From Sporolactobacillus spathodeae (GTDB taxonomy: Bacteria; Bacillota; Bacilli; Bacillales; Sporolactobacillaceae), in contig NZ_JAFBEV010000014.1 of NCBI RefSeq assembly GCF_016908935.1, positions 1-64,000 on the forward strand: 64,000 bases of DNA. Reading direction: 5' to 3'. The position numbers and the translations under genes were made by a program. Under the pieces are notes generated by a model. That model had not been told where the DNA came from. It ran no database searches and saw only the letters and a list, made by a program, of their open reading frames with translations. Positions within the stretch are counted from its first letter, which is position 1. Every line of letters begins with the position of its first letter. Shown one piece after another: positions 40,281 to 49,136 of the stretch.

Positions 40281-40798
40281 GCTTCTGGAGCTAAACTGCC
40301 CGCTTTATCTGCTTCACCGCTTTCCTCCGGTTCCTGAGTAACCGAAAACTTCTGCCAGTCAGTCCCTTTCAAGAGTTCCAACTGTGCTTCGATCAGCATT
40401 TGGAATCGTGTGCGATAGACATTGGCCTCTTTCTTCAATTCTTCAATGTCCAATGTAATCTTGCGCGACTTCTCCAACGCCTCGTTAATAATACGATCAG
40501 CATTTTTCTTGGCTTCCATGACGATTAGCTTGGCCTCTTTATTGGCATTCGCCTTCACGTCCTCCGCTGTCTCCTGGGCAACGAGAATGCTTTTATTCAG
40601 CGTTGTCTCAATATTAGAAAAATGGCTGAGCTTTTCCTCGGAATTCTTGACCGCCTGATCCAAATCTTTTTTCTCGCGAATCAGCGTCTCGTAATCCTTA
40701 ATAATCTGATCCAGAAAATCATTCACTTCGTCTTCATCATATCCGCGAAAACCGCGCGAAAATTCTTTATTATGAATATCCAATGGCGTTAATGGCAA
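40277..40798 (-). CDS. divIVA: Septum/pole-site determinant DivIVA
   Basis: A 173-aa coiled-coil protein that binds negatively curved membranes and recruits division-site and chromosome-anchoring factors. The N-terminal membrane-binding domain has TPLDIHNKEFSRGFRGYDED and EVNDFLDQI. The long coiled coil includes LNKSILVAQETAEDVK and EAKLIVMEAKKNADRIINEA. The start is TTG at 40798 with GGAGGTG six bases upstream, matching the MPLTP start of B. subtilis. The C-terminal 20 residues are acidic and Ala-rich. Confidence 0.95.
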   Translation of the reverse strand: MPLTPLDIHNKEFSRGFRGYDEDEVNDFLDQIIKDYETLIREKKDLDQAVKNSEEKLSHFSNIETTLNKSILVAQETAEDVKANANKEAKLIVMEAKKNADRIINEALEKSRKITLDIEELKKEANVYRTRFQMLIEAQLELLKGTDWQKFSVTQEPEESGEADKAGSLAPEA

Positions 40799-40855
40799 GC
40801 CGGTCACCTCCAAATCGGAAAAAGAATAAATTATAAGTTCAAATACTCTGCTTGT

Positions 40856-41629
40856 CTAATCTAGTTTACCATAAACAAGCCGAATTTTGTTCTTTTTTGT
40901 CAAGCCGTCCGCAGATAATATTTTACTCCGCCCAAACCCTCTTAAGGAGAGCATATCGCCGGCTGCAAGCATGAAATCCCGCTTCTCCACAGCCTGCCAA
41001 TTGACCTTGACCAAGCCATGCGTAATTTGTTCCGAAACTTTCGAACGCGAAAGATGATAAATTTCAGAAAGCACAGTATCCAGTCTTAACGATGACACAG
41101 TACCCGTCTCTTCAATCCAATTCGTTGTAACTTTTGGTAATGTCGCTGCCTCAATCGGATGCAACGCAACCTTTTGACGACCGACAGAGTCAATGGTCAT
41201 TGTCAGATATGCTTCGACATCACGCGCACAGAGGAATAAAGCCCGTCCATCCACAAAAAGCAAATCACCGATCTTTCGCCGATCGACGCCGGTTCCGAGA
41301 ATCGATCCAAGCAGTTGCGGATGGCTCAATGTCGCAAATTTACTTGGATAGTCGACCTCAAGGCAAGCAATGTCGAACGTCTCCTCAGCATCATCCGCGT
41401 ATGGCGGCAGCAATAAAGCCCGCTGTCTCTCTGCTCCCGGATAGCCTCCTGAGAAAAGCAATTGCACATCATCCTGTTGACCGATGACTGAATTCAAGAT
41501 AAATTGTTCGCGTGGATCAAGAAAATCTGTGATCCGGCTTGTGAAGCGGCGCGTCGTTTGTTCCTTCAAATCAAGGAAATGTTCAATCAGCGGCCTTTCT
41601 TCTGGCCTGAAGTGATCAAAAACAGACAT
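40856..41629 (-). CDS. ylmH: S4-domain RNA-binding protein YlmH
   Basis: A 257-aa protein with an N-terminal domain shared by the YlmH family (ILNSVIGQQDDVQLLFSGGYPGAERQRALL) and a C-terminal S4 domain (LRLDTVLSEIYHLSRSKVSEQITHGLVKVNW). B. subtilis YlmH has been reported to act with RqcH in alanine tailing on stalled 50S subunits, in the manner of RqcP. It sits between ylmG and divIVA, the standard order. Confidence 0.94.
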   Translation of the reverse strand: MSVFDHFRPEERPLIEHFLDLKEQTTRRFTSRITDFLDPREQFILNSVIGQQDDVQLLFSGGYPGAERQRALLLPPYADDAEETFDIACLEVDYPSKFATLSHPQLLGSILGTGVDRRKIGDLLFVDGRALFLCARDVEAYLTMTIDSVGRQKVALHPIEAATLPKVTTNWIEETGTVSSLRLDTVLSEIYHLSRSKVSEQITHGLVKVNWQAVEKRDFMLAAGDMLSLRGFGRSKILSADGLTKKNKIRLVYGKLD

Positions 41630-41636
41630 AGCCGCC

Positions 41637-41903
41637 TCACCCGAACGTCAGAAGAATTTGGATAATGCCGCGCGAAGCAAACTGCAACACGAGGAAAGCA
41701 ATGACCGGTGATAGATCCAATACGCCGCCAAGCGGTGGAATAAAGCGGCGGAAAGGCGACAAGTAGGGTTCACATACTCTGGCAAACAAATAACCAATTT
41801 GGGAATTCTGAATACTCGGTACCCAACTCATTAAAACGTAGATCATTAAGATCCATGAATAAATTGAGATGGCTTTCGAGATGATAACAGCAACTAGATA
41901 CAA
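41637..41903 (-). CDS. ylmG: YggT family membrane protein YlmG
   Basis: An 88-aa membrane protein of the YggT family with two hydrophobic segments (residues about 3-25 and 62-84) around the motif CEPYLSPFRRFIPPLGGVLDLSPVIAFLVL. Its role is linked to division in the ylm cluster, but the biochemical function is unknown. The start is probably TTG at 41903 with GAGGTG six bases upstream, which gives the usual family length; an upstream GTG is possible. Confidence 0.88.
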   Translation of the reverse strand: MYLVAVIISKAISIYSWILMIYVLMSWVPSIQNSQIGYLFARVCEPYLSPFRRFIPPLGGVLDLSPVIAFLVLQFASRGIIQILLTFG

Positions 41904-41925
41904 ATAATTCACCTCATTGAATTCA

Positions 41926-42357
41926 TTAATTCTCTGTTTTCCAATCACTGATCATTCCGGAAATGTCGATATGATCAGGAGCAAACAGAAATGTATCTTT
42001 TCCAATCTTACGCACTTGACCGTCAAGGGCAAATAATGTGCCGCCCATAAAATCAAGAACACGCTGTCCTGAAGCTTTGTCGATACTTTGCAGACTGCAG
42101 ATCACGGTCTGGCGGCTTTTCAAATAACCGACAAATTCCTGAACCTCTTCAAAACTTTTCGGCTCAACGAGGACAACCTTACCTTGCTGATGGACATTCT
42201 GCAAAGCAACAATTCGGCCGCCTTTTTCTATCACTTTTCTATCCTCGCGATTGTGGCTGCTCTCGAAACGTTCTGTCGTATTGTCGTCATTGTCAGTGGG
42301 AACCATCGTTTCTTCTTCAAGATCAAAAAATCTTTTAAAAGTCGATTTCAGGCTCAT
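41926..42357 (-). CDS. sepF: Cell division protein SepF
   Basis: A 143-aa FtsZ-binding protein that helps align protofilaments at the membrane. The N-terminal amphipathic helix MSLKSTFKRFF is the membrane anchor, followed by an acidic linker. The SepF core is VVLVEPKSFEEVQEFVGYLKSR and VLDFMGGTLFALDGQVRKIG. It begins five bases after ylmE. Confidence 0.95.
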   Translation of the reverse strand: MSLKSTFKRFFDLEEETMVPTDNDDNTTERFESSHNREDRKVIEKGGRIVALQNVHQQGKVVLVEPKSFEEVQEFVGYLKSRQTVICSLQSIDKASGQRVLDFMGGTLFALDGQVRKIGKDTFLFAPDHIDISGMISDWKTEN

Positions 42358-42362
42358 TCCTT

Positions 42363-43055
42363 TTAGCTTCCCTTCTGTTCATTACCGACAAGTGCGGTGC
42401 CAATCCGCACAAACGTCGCGCCTTCTTCAACGGCGATTGGGTAATCATGTGACATGCCCATCGAGAGTTCTGTGCAAGGCGCATAAGAAAGCTGCCTTTC
42501 CTGTATACTGTCCCGCAGTTCGCGCAGCCGGCGGAAAACACTGCGAATTAAATCGGTGTCTGCCGTGTTTGGTGCCATCGTCATCAATCCGGCTACCTCA
42601 ATTGCTGGGAAATCAGCAAGCCGCGTGAGAAAGGAATCCAGCTCACCTATTGAGAGACCATGTTTACTTTCCTCACCGGACACATTCACTTCAATCAAGC
42701 ATTTCAATCGCTCGTCGCTCATTCGTTTCTGAATCTCTTCTGCTAGTTTCAACCGGTCAAGTGCATGAAAATAGTCAATTTTGCCGATAACATCCTTGAC
42801 TTTTCTCGTCTGCAGCGTGCCGATAAGATGCCAGACTGCCTGATCCCTTGCAATTTCAGTCTGCTTCTCGAGTAATCCTTCCCGCCTGTTTTCCGCGAGA
42901 TTGTGGATACCGCAAGCCAGCGCTTCTTTTGCCCGTTCAACGCTCACATATTTCGTCACTGCAATCACTGTCACATCTGACACATTCCGCTTAGAACGCA
43001 AACAAGCCTGCTGGATCTGTTCATTAACTTGTTTCAAATTAACTGCCACTGTCAC
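42363..43055 (-). CDS. ylmE: YggS family pyridoxal-phosphate homeostasis protein YlmE
   Basis: A 230-aa PLP-binding protein with an alanine-racemase-like barrel. The PLP lysine is in VIAVTKYVS near residue 35. HLIGTLQTRKVKD and LSMGMSHDYPIAVEEGATFVRIGTALVG close the phosphate site. The family maintains PLP and amino-acid balance. The start is GTG, overlapping the pgeF stop by four bases (GTGA). Confidence 0.94.
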   Translation of the reverse strand: MTVAVNLKQVNEQIQQACLRSKRNVSDVTVIAVTKYVSVERAKEALACGIHNLAENRREGLLEKQTEIARDQAVWHLIGTLQTRKVKDVIGKIDYFHALDRLKLAEEIQKRMSDERLKCLIEVNVSGEESKHGLSIGELDSFLTRLADFPAIEVAGLMTMAPNTADTDLIRSVFRRLRELRDSIQERQLSYAPCTELSMGMSHDYPIAVEEGATFVRIGTALVGNEQKGS

Positions 43056-43897
43056 TGTGCCGACTCACCTTCCGCTTTCAAACCTATAAAACCGATCATC
43101 CGTCCCGTACATCCCTGGTCCCGCCGATACGAAAAAAACAGTTCCGGACACTGATAAGTTGTATAATCCGTCATTTCAATCTGTGCGGATGAAAGCCCTG
43201 AATCAAGCAAAATTGCTCGGTTTAATTCCTTCAATCCAAGCAAATAATGTCCATTTTCTGTTTTCGTAACCGCCTGATTCCAGAGTTTCGGTTTAAGCTT
43301 TGTTACTTCACGGAACACTCGGTCATCCACTTCATAATCTTGCTGTCCAATTGCAGGACCGATAATCGCATGAATCTTTTTCGCTGAGGAAAGATGCAGT
43401 TGTTCAACAAGTAAATCAACCATTTTCCGTGCGCCTTGACCGACTGTACCACGCCATCCCGCATGCAAAATCGCAATGGCTGCAGGATCTTCCACATAAA
43501 AATAAACAGGGACACAGTCTGCGAAGCAAAGAGCAAGAAGCACGTCAGGAGATGTCGTCATTAACCCATCGGCCCCTTTGACGACCGTTTCCAGTTCTTT
43601 TGCGCCGGAACCGACCTGCGTTTCTGTAACAACAGCGATTTCCGTACCGTGTATCTGCTCCGCACAAATCCAGCGTTCCAATGGAAAGCCAATTGAATCA
43701 GCAAGCACAGACCTATTGGCTATCACATCTTCCGGAATATCACCAACATGAAGACCAAGATTTAAAGTTGACCAAGGCGGCTTGCTTTTCCCGCCTGTTC
43801 GCAAAGAAAATCCCGCCATTATTGTTTGGTTTCCCGCAGCTTGAACGGGAGCACCGTAAACCGCTGTCTTCTTCCTCAGCGAAAAGACATCTTTCAC
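43052..43897 (-). CDS. pgeF: Peptidoglycan editing factor / purine nucleoside phosphorylase PgeF (YlmD)
   Basis: A 281-aa member of the DUF152 laccase-like family. The metal site uses QIHGTE, CFADCVPVYF and ILHAGWRGTVGQ. In other bacteria the family is described both as a multi-substrate purine nucleoside enzyme and as a factor that keeps L-Ser out of peptidoglycan. The start is GTG with GGAAGGG upstream. It opens the ylmD-ylmE-sepF-ylmG-ylmH run. Confidence 0.92.
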   Translation of the reverse strand: MKDVFSLRKKTAVYGAPVQAAGNQTIMAGFSLRTGGKSKPPWSTLNLGLHVGDIPEDVIANRSVLADSIGFPLERWICAEQIHGTEIAVVTETQVGSGAKELETVVKGADGLMTTSPDVLLALCFADCVPVYFYVEDPAAIAILHAGWRGTVGQGARKMVDLLVEQLHLSSAKKIHAIIGPAIGQQDYEVDDRVFREVTKLKPKLWNQAVTKTENGHYLLGLKELNRAILLDSGLSSAQIEMTDYTTYQCPELFFSYRRDQGCTGRMIGFIGLKAEGESAQ

Positions 43898-43974
43898 CTT
43901 TTTTGCCCTTCCTTCAGCAAATCAAGCGCCTAAAATCTTACTTTATTCTACCATATCTCACATTAAAGCGCTTG

Positions 43975-44247
43975 TTATTTGTTGTCTCTTTCAGATATCG
44001 ACGCATCGGATCCATGGTAGAAGCGAACGAGAATAACGTCATCTCCGATCCGGACAATATTGTTCCATGGCACAACAATATCATTTTCACGTCCAAACAG
44101 GCCCATAACCTTTCCAGAACCGGGAATGATCAGATTCTCAATTTTTCCCGTTGTCAGATTGACATCCAGATCGCCAATATGACCGAGCCGCTTCCCATTT
44201 TCAACATTAACGATTTCTTTGGTCTGAAAATCAGAAATTCTTGGCAT
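43975..44247 (-). CDS. ylmC: PRC-barrel protein YlmC/YmxH
   Basis: A 90-aa PRC-barrel protein. ISDFQTKEIVNVENGKRLGHI and DIVVPWNNIVRIGDDVILV are typical of the YlmC/YmxH family, which is widespread in spore formers and has no firm function. GGGGGAGG precedes the ATG. It lies downstream of the sigG terminator. Confidence 0.9.
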   Translation of the reverse strand: MPRISDFQTKEIVNVENGKRLGHIGDLDVNLTTGKIENLIIPGSGKVMGLFGRENDIVVPWNNIVRIGDDVILVRFYHGSDASISERDNK

Positions 44248-44345
44248 TTATTTTCCTCCCCCAGTCTGTCTCTTTTTAATATATGGGGCAGAGAGTCGAT
44301 TGAGAATAAAAAAAGAATAGCCTGTAACCTGGAAAGTAAAATGAC

Positions 44346-44385
44346 TTTAACTTAATTTCTCTAAAATCTTATCTTTTCAAGCGTA
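44346..44385 (+). repeat. Tail fragment of the short repeat
   Basis: ttaacttaatttct, ctaaaatcttatctttt and aagcgtaaaaaaa match the 3' part of the short repeats (acttaattc, tgaaatctt, aagccgta). The 5' hairpin part is absent. It sits beside the sigG terminator. Confidence 0.5.
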
Positions 44386-44412
44386 AAAAAAACGCTTGAA
44401 TCAACAAGCGTT
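44384..44412 (-). terminator. sigG terminator
   Basis: AACGCTTG and CAAGCGTT form a perfect eight-base stem with a six-base loop on the minus strand, followed by eight T residues. The stem begins at the last base of the sigG stop codon. Confidence 0.9.
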
Positions 44413-45191
44413 CAAGGACCAATATCCTGATTCATCTCTTTAATCGCCATTTTCTCCAAACGGGACACTTGGGCTTGCGAAATACCGATCTCCTGAGCAA
44501 CCTCCATTTGCGTTTTGCCGTAAAAAAAACGCATGGCAACAATTCTTTTTTCGCGCTCATGCAATTTAGCCATTGCTTCTTTGAGCACTAAATTGTCAAC
44601 CCATTCTCTGTCCTTATGTTTCTCATCGCTAATTTGATCCATAATAAATATTGGATCACCGCCATCGCTGTATATCGGTTCAAACAGCGAGACCGGGTCC
44701 TGAATCGCATCCATCGCGAAAACGACATCTTCGACTGGCAGATCAAGTGCTTTCGCAAGTTCTGCAGTTGTCGGCTCTTTCGAATGCTTGCTGACATAGC
44801 GTTCTTTAGCCTGAAGCGCCTTATAGGCCATATCCCTCAGCGATCGGGAAACGCGGATCGGATTATTGTCCCGCAAATAGCGGCGGATTTCACCAATGAT
44901 CATCGGTACCGCGTAAGTTGAAAAACGTACATTCTGGCTTAAATCAAAATTGTCAATCGATTTCATTAGCCCAATACAACCGACCTGGAACAGATCGTCG
45001 ACAGATTCTCCGCGATGATTAAAACGTTGAATCACGCTTAATACCAATCGTAGATTTCCGTTGACCAGTTCCTCGCGGGCTTCGGTTTTCCCGGACTGAA
45101 GTTCGGTGAACAACTGGCGCATTTCTGCATTTGTTAACACAGGAAGCTTTGCTGTGTCAACACCACAGATTTCAACTTTGTGCCGTGCCAT
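44412..45191 (-). CDS. sigG: Sporulation sigma factor sigma-G
   Basis: A 259-aa sigma-70 family factor for late forespore transcription. HKVEICGVDT is the sigma-G N terminus. Region 2 is DDLFQVGCIGLMKSIDNFD and STYAVPMIIGEIRRYLRDN; region 4.2 is TQMEVAQEIGISQAQVSRLEK. The ATG at 45191 has GAGGGGG upstream. A forespore-type promoter lies at 45371-45399, so it can be expressed apart from sigE. Confidence 0.96.
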   Translation of the reverse strand: MARHKVEICGVDTAKLPVLTNAEMRQLFTELQSGKTEAREELVNGNLRLVLSVIQRFNHRGESVDDLFQVGCIGLMKSIDNFDLSQNVRFSTYAVPMIIGEIRRYLRDNNPIRVSRSLRDMAYKALQAKERYVSKHSKEPTTAELAKALDLPVEDVVFAMDAIQDPVSLFEPIYSDGGDPIFIMDQISDEKHKDREWVDNLVLKEAMAKLHEREKRIVAMRFFYGKTQMEVAQEIGISQAQVSRLEKMAIKEMNQDIGP

Positions 45192-45370
45192 AAAGGGCCC
45201 CCTCACTACCTGCGCTTGCTTTCAAAGAATGCCTTCGAAAAAAACATCGTCTGTGCCATTTTGTTCAGACGCTTCTTTATCGAAATTTCATCCGTTTGCA
45301 CCATCTCCAGCTCATCAAGCGGTCCAATGAAGCGCCGAATCGCTACGAACTTTCAATTGGTTACAAGCAC

Positions 45371-45399
45371 AAGTATTTCCGTTGATGGTCTTTTTATGC
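45371..45399 (-). promoter_or_regulatory. Candidate forespore (sigma-F/G) promoter for sigG
   Basis: GCATA (45395-45399), 14 bases, then GGAAATACTT (45371-45380) on the minus strand. This resembles the sigma-F consensus (GYATA, about 15 bases, GGnnAnnMTR) with one mismatch at the end and one base shorter spacing. B. subtilis sigG is transcribed by sigma-F and sigma-G. Confidence 0.55.
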
Positions 45400-45435
45400 A
45401 CGACAATTTCTGCCGGGATCGAACAAGTACTGGTA

Positions 45436-46146
45436 TCAGGCCATTTTGCTAAATTCTTTTTTTAATCGTTTGATAATCCTTTTTTCAAGTCGTGAAATAT
45501 ACGATTGCGAGATACCAAGCTGATCGGCGACATCCTTCTGCGTTTTCTCTTTTCCTCCTTCGAGTCCGAAGCGTAGCATCATGATTTCTTTTTCACGGTC
45601 GCTTAGCATCAACATCGCCCGTCGCAGCAAGGTATGGTCCACCTTCCGCTCCATTCGCCGCGTCGTGATATCATTTTCTGTACCCAGAACATCCGAGAGT
45701 AGCAATTCATTACCATCCCAGTCTACATTGAGCGGTTCATCAAGCGATACTTCTGAACGCGTGCGGTTATTACGGCGCAAATACATTAATATTTCGTTCT
45801 CAATGCATCGCGATGCATAAGTTGCAAGTTTAATTTTCTTTTCCGGATTAAACGTGTTAACCGCTTTTATCAAACCGATTGTCCCGATACTAATCAAATC
45901 TTCGATATTAATTCGGGTATTATCGAATTTACGCGCAATATAGACAACGAGACGGAGATTGTGTTCAATCAATGTTTCCCGAACTTTCGGATCGCCAGAT
46001 GGCAGCTTCTCCATCATTTCCGCCTCTTCTTCTTTAGTCAGCGGCGAGGGCAGACCATCATTTCCCCCAATATAATAAATTTCCTCAGGTTTCAAATGCA
46101 GAAGGCGCAAAAGTTTATTCCATATGTTCCGAAAAGTTTTTCTCAT
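45436..46146 (-). CDS. sigE: Sporulation sigma factor sigma-E (pro-sigma-E)
   Basis: A 236-aa precursor of the early mother-cell sigma factor. The N-terminal about 27 residues form the basic/hydrophobic pro-sequence ([21 protein letters not shown]) removed by SpoIIGA. Region 2 is [21 protein letters not shown] and region 4.2 is [23 protein letters not shown] chose ATG 46146, nine bases after AAGGAG; the ATG nine bases earlier is inside that site. Confidence 0.96.
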   Translation of the reverse strand: MRKTFRNIWNKLLRLLHLKPEEIYYIGGNDGLPSPLTKEEEAEMMEKLPSGDPKVRETLIEHNLRLVVYIARKFDNTRINIEDLISIGTIGLIKAVNTFNPEKKIKLATYASRCIENEILMYLRRNNRTRSEVSLDEPLNVDWDGNELLLSDVLGTENDITTRRMERKVDHTLLRRAMLMLSDREKEIMMLRFGLEGGKEKTQKDVADQLGISQSYISRLEKRIIKRLKKEFSKMA

Positions 46147-46374
46147 CCGATTCATCTCCTTATTCTTTTTGTCTTGGCTTTTTTTAATATCTGCTGTTAT
46201 TTTTCATCGTGTATCGCCATGTGTTCGCTTGCCTCAGGCGTCTCACACATTGCATATTTGGTTATAAAAGCAACATTGAATAAAACAACTTTGTCTGAGC
46301 AACTTGCACATGTTCTTTAAACAGCGATCCTTTTTCTATTTCAGTTTCAGCCAGATGAGCATACGCTAGGATTG
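46147..46374. other. spoIIGA-sigE spacer with a degenerate repeat
   Basis: The 228-base spacer holds no gene. About 46195-46260 contains ttatttttcat, gtgttcgcttgcctcaggcg and tctcacacattgca, a weak match to the repeat seen at operon borders. I see no terminator or promoter, so sigE is probably still transcribed with spoIIGA. Confidence 0.4.
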
Positions 46375-47298
46375 TCAGGAAGCGGTCTTTGCACTTTTGC
46401 CATTCAGAAGCAGATCCGGGTGAAGAATGCAATTGAAATCACCTGTGGAACTAAGCTGATGACTTGTTGGTGCAATCAATACGCGATTCGTTTGATACAC
46501 ATGACCCTCGTGAATCAATGTGAGTTGATCCGGCCGGAACGCCCAGATAAACTGTTTTTTTCCATCGACAGCCTGATAGGGAATGAGCGCCAGGCGGAGT
46601 TGCCAGTCTTCAGACAGCGTCTCTATCCATTGGGTAGCTTCTGATGCCTGTTCCTGGCTAAAAAGCACCTCAGGAAACTCGTCTGCACAAGCGTCGCGGC
46701 TGAGGAAGATGACCGGCTGACGAGTCAGCGGATCACAGAGTTTATTACCGCTATCAATCATTCCTTTCGCCTGAACCACATGATCATTAATTGTTATGTT
46801 GACCGATGCGAGCGTTGATTGGTTCCATTTGCGGATAACGGTTTGATTGATCCGACGCTTAGAAAAATACCAGAGCAATGGAAATCCCAAGACTACAAAT
46901 AGCCAGCTGATCGGATCACCGTAGTTCATTGTTGTCAAGAAATGATTATTGGCGTAAAACGATTCATTTTGCATAAAATAGTGAAGAGCAAAGAGTCCGC
47001 CACCGATGGCAAACGCAGAGAAATAGAAGGCAGCAAGGTTCTGCAGAAAAACACTGGCCTTGTTGTAGCCAAAGGCAATCAGAATGATGATCATGGAAAA
47101 GACCAGCTTTCCTGCCGGACCGCCGAGAACGAAGGAAATGGGTGTGAAAAGTAGGACAACGATCAGCGATGCGAACAGCGCGCCGAGCCACAAACGCCAC
47201 CAATGGATGTCGCGCTTGAGCATAAAGGCGGTTAATTTCAGGAGGCAGGCATCGATCAGCAAATTGAGCAGCCAAATCGCATCGAGGTAGACAACCAA
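46375..47298 (-). CDS. spoIIGA: Sporulation sigma-E-processing peptidase SpoIIGA
   Basis: A 307-aa membrane aspartic protease that cleaves pro-sigma-E at the forespore septum after a signal from SpoIIR. Five hydrophobic segments fill the first 150 residues. The soluble C-terminal half has the catalytic Asp182 in GMIDSGNKLCDPLT. YGDPISWLFVVLGFPLLWYFSKRRI matches the family. The start is TTG at 47298 (GAGGGTGAGCAA upstream), aligning with the MKIYLD start of B. subtilis. Confidence 0.94.
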   Translation of the reverse strand: MVVYLDAIWLLNLLIDACLLKLTAFMLKRDIHWWRLWLGALFASLIVVLLFTPISFVLGGPAGKLVFSMIIILIAFGYNKASVFLQNLAAFYFSAFAIGGGLFALHYFMQNESFYANNHFLTTMNYGDPISWLFVVLGFPLLWYFSKRRINQTVIRKWNQSTLASVNITINDHVVQAKGMIDSGNKLCDPLTRQPVIFLSRDACADEFPEVLFSQEQASEATQWIETLSEDWQLRLALIPYQAVDGKKQFIWAFRPDQLTLIHEGHVYQTNRVLIAPTSHQLSSTGDFNCILHPDLLLNGKSAKTAS

Positions 47299-47329
47299 TT
47301 GCTCACCCTCTTTATACATGTTTAGCACT

Positions 47330-47407
47330 AGTATAATTGCGCTTGTCTGTTAATGTCTGTCATACTGTGACCGGGTTTTTTTTGTTTTTTTGACTAGTTT
47401 TGTCGGA
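47330..47407 (-). promoter_or_regulatory. spoIIG promoter with Spo0A-like boxes
   Basis: ATGACA (47358-47363) and TATACT (47330-47335) are separated by 22 bases, the unusual spacing known for the Spo0A-activated spoIIG promoter of B. subtilis. Two ACAGACA copies ten bases apart overlap the -35 region on the minus strand. TGTCGGA at 47401-47407 on the plus strand matches the 0A box TGTCGAA at 6 of 7 bases. Spo0A control is inferred from this. Confidence 0.7.
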
Positions 47408-47477
47408 GGAAGATGAAGATGGGGCTGGAAAGGTTGCGATGCCTTTTGGTCTGAAAAGCAACAATAAATTTAAACAT

Positions 47478-47602
47478 AGATGAGAATAACTTTGGCGAGC
47501 CAGTCCTTTTTCAGCAAGTTGTGCTTCTGTTGCTTGCTTGCCGGCGGGCGACTCGCGCCTTCGCTCCATTTTTCATAAAAAATCTTATACATTCTTTTTT
47601 TT
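47478..47602 (+). repeat. Dispersed repeat, long type lacking its inner stem
   Basis: actttggcgagccagtcct, tgttgcttgcttgccggcgg, cgactcgcgccttcgctcca and tttttcataaaaaatcttat match the outer parts of the long copies. The inner hairpin is deleted. A short copy follows directly. Both fill the spoIIGA-ftsZ gap 47299-47794 (496 bases) together with the spoIIG promoter and the ftsZ terminator. Confidence 0.75.
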
Positions 47603-47700
47603 TAGAAAAACTTGGTGGGCCAATTCTTTTGAATAATGATCAAGCCTTAGTTTTTCTGATGCTTAATTCCTTTGAAATCTTTATACTTTCTTAAGCCGTA
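47603..47700 (+). repeat. Short-variant dispersed repeat
   Basis: agaaaaacttggtgggccaa, ttcttttgaataatgatcaa, gccttagtttttctga, tgcttaattcctttgaaatc, then tttatactttc. It differs from 51822 at few positions and follows the deleted long copy in the same orientation. Confidence 0.8.
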
Positions 47701-47701
47701 T

Positions 47702-47741
47702 AAAAAAAACAGCGCCGACGTTGTCGCAACGCCTGTGCTGC
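47702..47741 (-). terminator. ftsZ terminator
   Basis: CAGCACAGGCGTTG and CAACGTCGGCGCTG pair with two mismatches on the minus strand around a short CGA-containing loop, followed by TTTTTTTT. It is about 50 bases downstream of ftsZ. Confidence 0.75.
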
Positions 47742-47794
47742 TTCTTTATAAAAAATCTGTTTGAATGAGAGAAAATTCAATTCATAATTTGCTG

Positions 47795-48964
47795 TTACTG
47801 ATTTTTATTACGACGATTTCTCAGAAACGTTGGGATGTCCAATGTCTCATCATCCTCTGAAAAACTATGTGTCCGTCGCGCGGGTTGCACATGCACTGCG
47901 TTTTCCTTTGGTTTCCGAGCATCCGGAGCTACAGTACTTGCTGTTTCTTCCTTCTGCTGTGGACTGATTCGACGGCGGCTCGATACATCGGCCTCGTGAC
48001 CCGTATGTACCTCTTCGTCAAAACCTGTTGCGATCACGGTAACAACAATCTCGTCTTCAAGCTCTTCACGAATCACGGAACCGAAAATCATATTAACTTC
48101 CTCATCAGCCGCTGTGGCCACAATATCAGCGGCTTCGTTGACTTCGTACAGACTGAGATTGCTGCCGCCGGTAATATTCATCAGCACCCCTTTTGCACCA
48201 TCAATCGACTTTTCAAGAAGTGGGCTGGAAATTGCCTTTTTCGCTGCTTCAGCGGCTCGATTTTCACCAGAAGCGATTCCGATTGCCATCAGCGCCGACC
48301 CGCCTTCGGTCATGATTGTTTTGACATCGGCAAAATCAAGGTTAATCAGTCCAGGAATAGCAATCAGATCGGAGATGCCCTGAACACCTTGACGCAGCAC
48401 ATTATCCGCTTCACGGAAGGCATCAAGCATCGGCGTATTTTTATCAACGATTTCAAGTAGCCGATCATTTGGAATAACAATCAGCGTATCCACTTTTTCT
48501 TTCAGTGTCGCAATGCCGAGTTGCGCCTGCTTTGCCCTTTTTCTTCCCTCAAAAGTAAAAGGACGCGTGACCACGCCGACCGTCAGCGCGCCTGCTTCTT
48601 TAGCGATTTCGGCGATCACTGGTGCAGCGCCTGTCCCGGTGCCGCCGCCCATGCCTGCTGTGACAAAGACCATATCCGCACCCGAGAGAATTTCTTCAAC
48701 CTGGTCACGGCTTTCTTCAGCCGCTTTCTTGCCAATATCAGGATTGGCTCCTGCCCCGAGACCACGGGTCAGTTTCTCGCCTAGCTGCATTTTCATACTC
48801 GCTTTTGATAATTTGAGTGCTTGAGCATCCGTATTGGCACAGACAAAGTCAACACCCTGAATGCCGTTTTCAATCATTCGGTTTACTGCATTATTCCCGC
48901 CGCCGCCTACACCAATCACCTTAATATTGGCCAAGCGATCCGCTTGCAAATCGTACTCTTGCAT
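47795..48964 (-). CDS. ftsZ: Cell division protein FtsZ
   Basis: A 389-aa tubulin-like GTPase that forms the Z ring. The GTP motif is GGGTGTG at residues 106-112, with NTDAQAL near residue 45 and the T7 catalytic loop [11 protein letters not shown] near residue 208. A 60-residue variable linker ends in the C-terminal peptide [14 protein letters not shown], which binds FtsA and SepF. AATGGGAGGAAATG precedes the ATG. The 172-base gap to ftsA holds interleaved inverted repeats. Confidence 0.98.
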   Translation of the reverse strand: MQEYDLQADRLANIKVIGVGGGGNNAVNRMIENGIQGVDFVCANTDAQALKLSKASMKMQLGEKLTRGLGAGANPDIGKKAAEESRDQVEEILSGADMVFVTAGMGGGTGTGAAPVIAEIAKEAGALTVGVVTRPFTFEGRKRAKQAQLGIATLKEKVDTLIVIPNDRLLEIVDKNTPMLDAFREADNVLRQGVQGISDLIAIPGLINLDFADVKTIMTEGGSALMAIGIASGENRAAEAAKKAISSPLLEKSIDGAKGVLMNITGGSNLSLYEVNEAADIVATAADEEVNMIFGSVIREELEDEIVVTVIATGFDEEVHTGHEADVSSRRRISPQQKEETASTVAPDARKPKENAVHVQPARRTHSFSEDDETLDIPTFLRNRRNKNQ

Positions 48965-49050
48965 CGTTCATTTCCTCCCATTCAGAGGTTGTTATTTTTT
49001 CATTTTTTTATCTTTACACTAGAACAATAAAACATATAATGTAGAGACGG

Positions 49051-49119
49051 ATCAGACTGTGCTGATGTCAAGCATTCTTCGTCTGATTCACGTAACCCGA
49101 ACCTATTTCATAAGAATGC
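49051..49119 (-). other. Interleaved inverted repeats between ftsA and ftsZ
   Basis: Two perfect inverted repeats overlap: gcattctt (49072-49079) with aagaatgc (49112-49119), and atcagac (49051-49057) with gtctgat (49081-49087). The arms alternate, so both stems cannot be simple nested hairpins; they would be a pseudoknot or two exclusive folds in the ftsZ leader. Confidence 0.5.
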
Positions 49120-49136
49120 CGCCTGTTCTACCTAAA

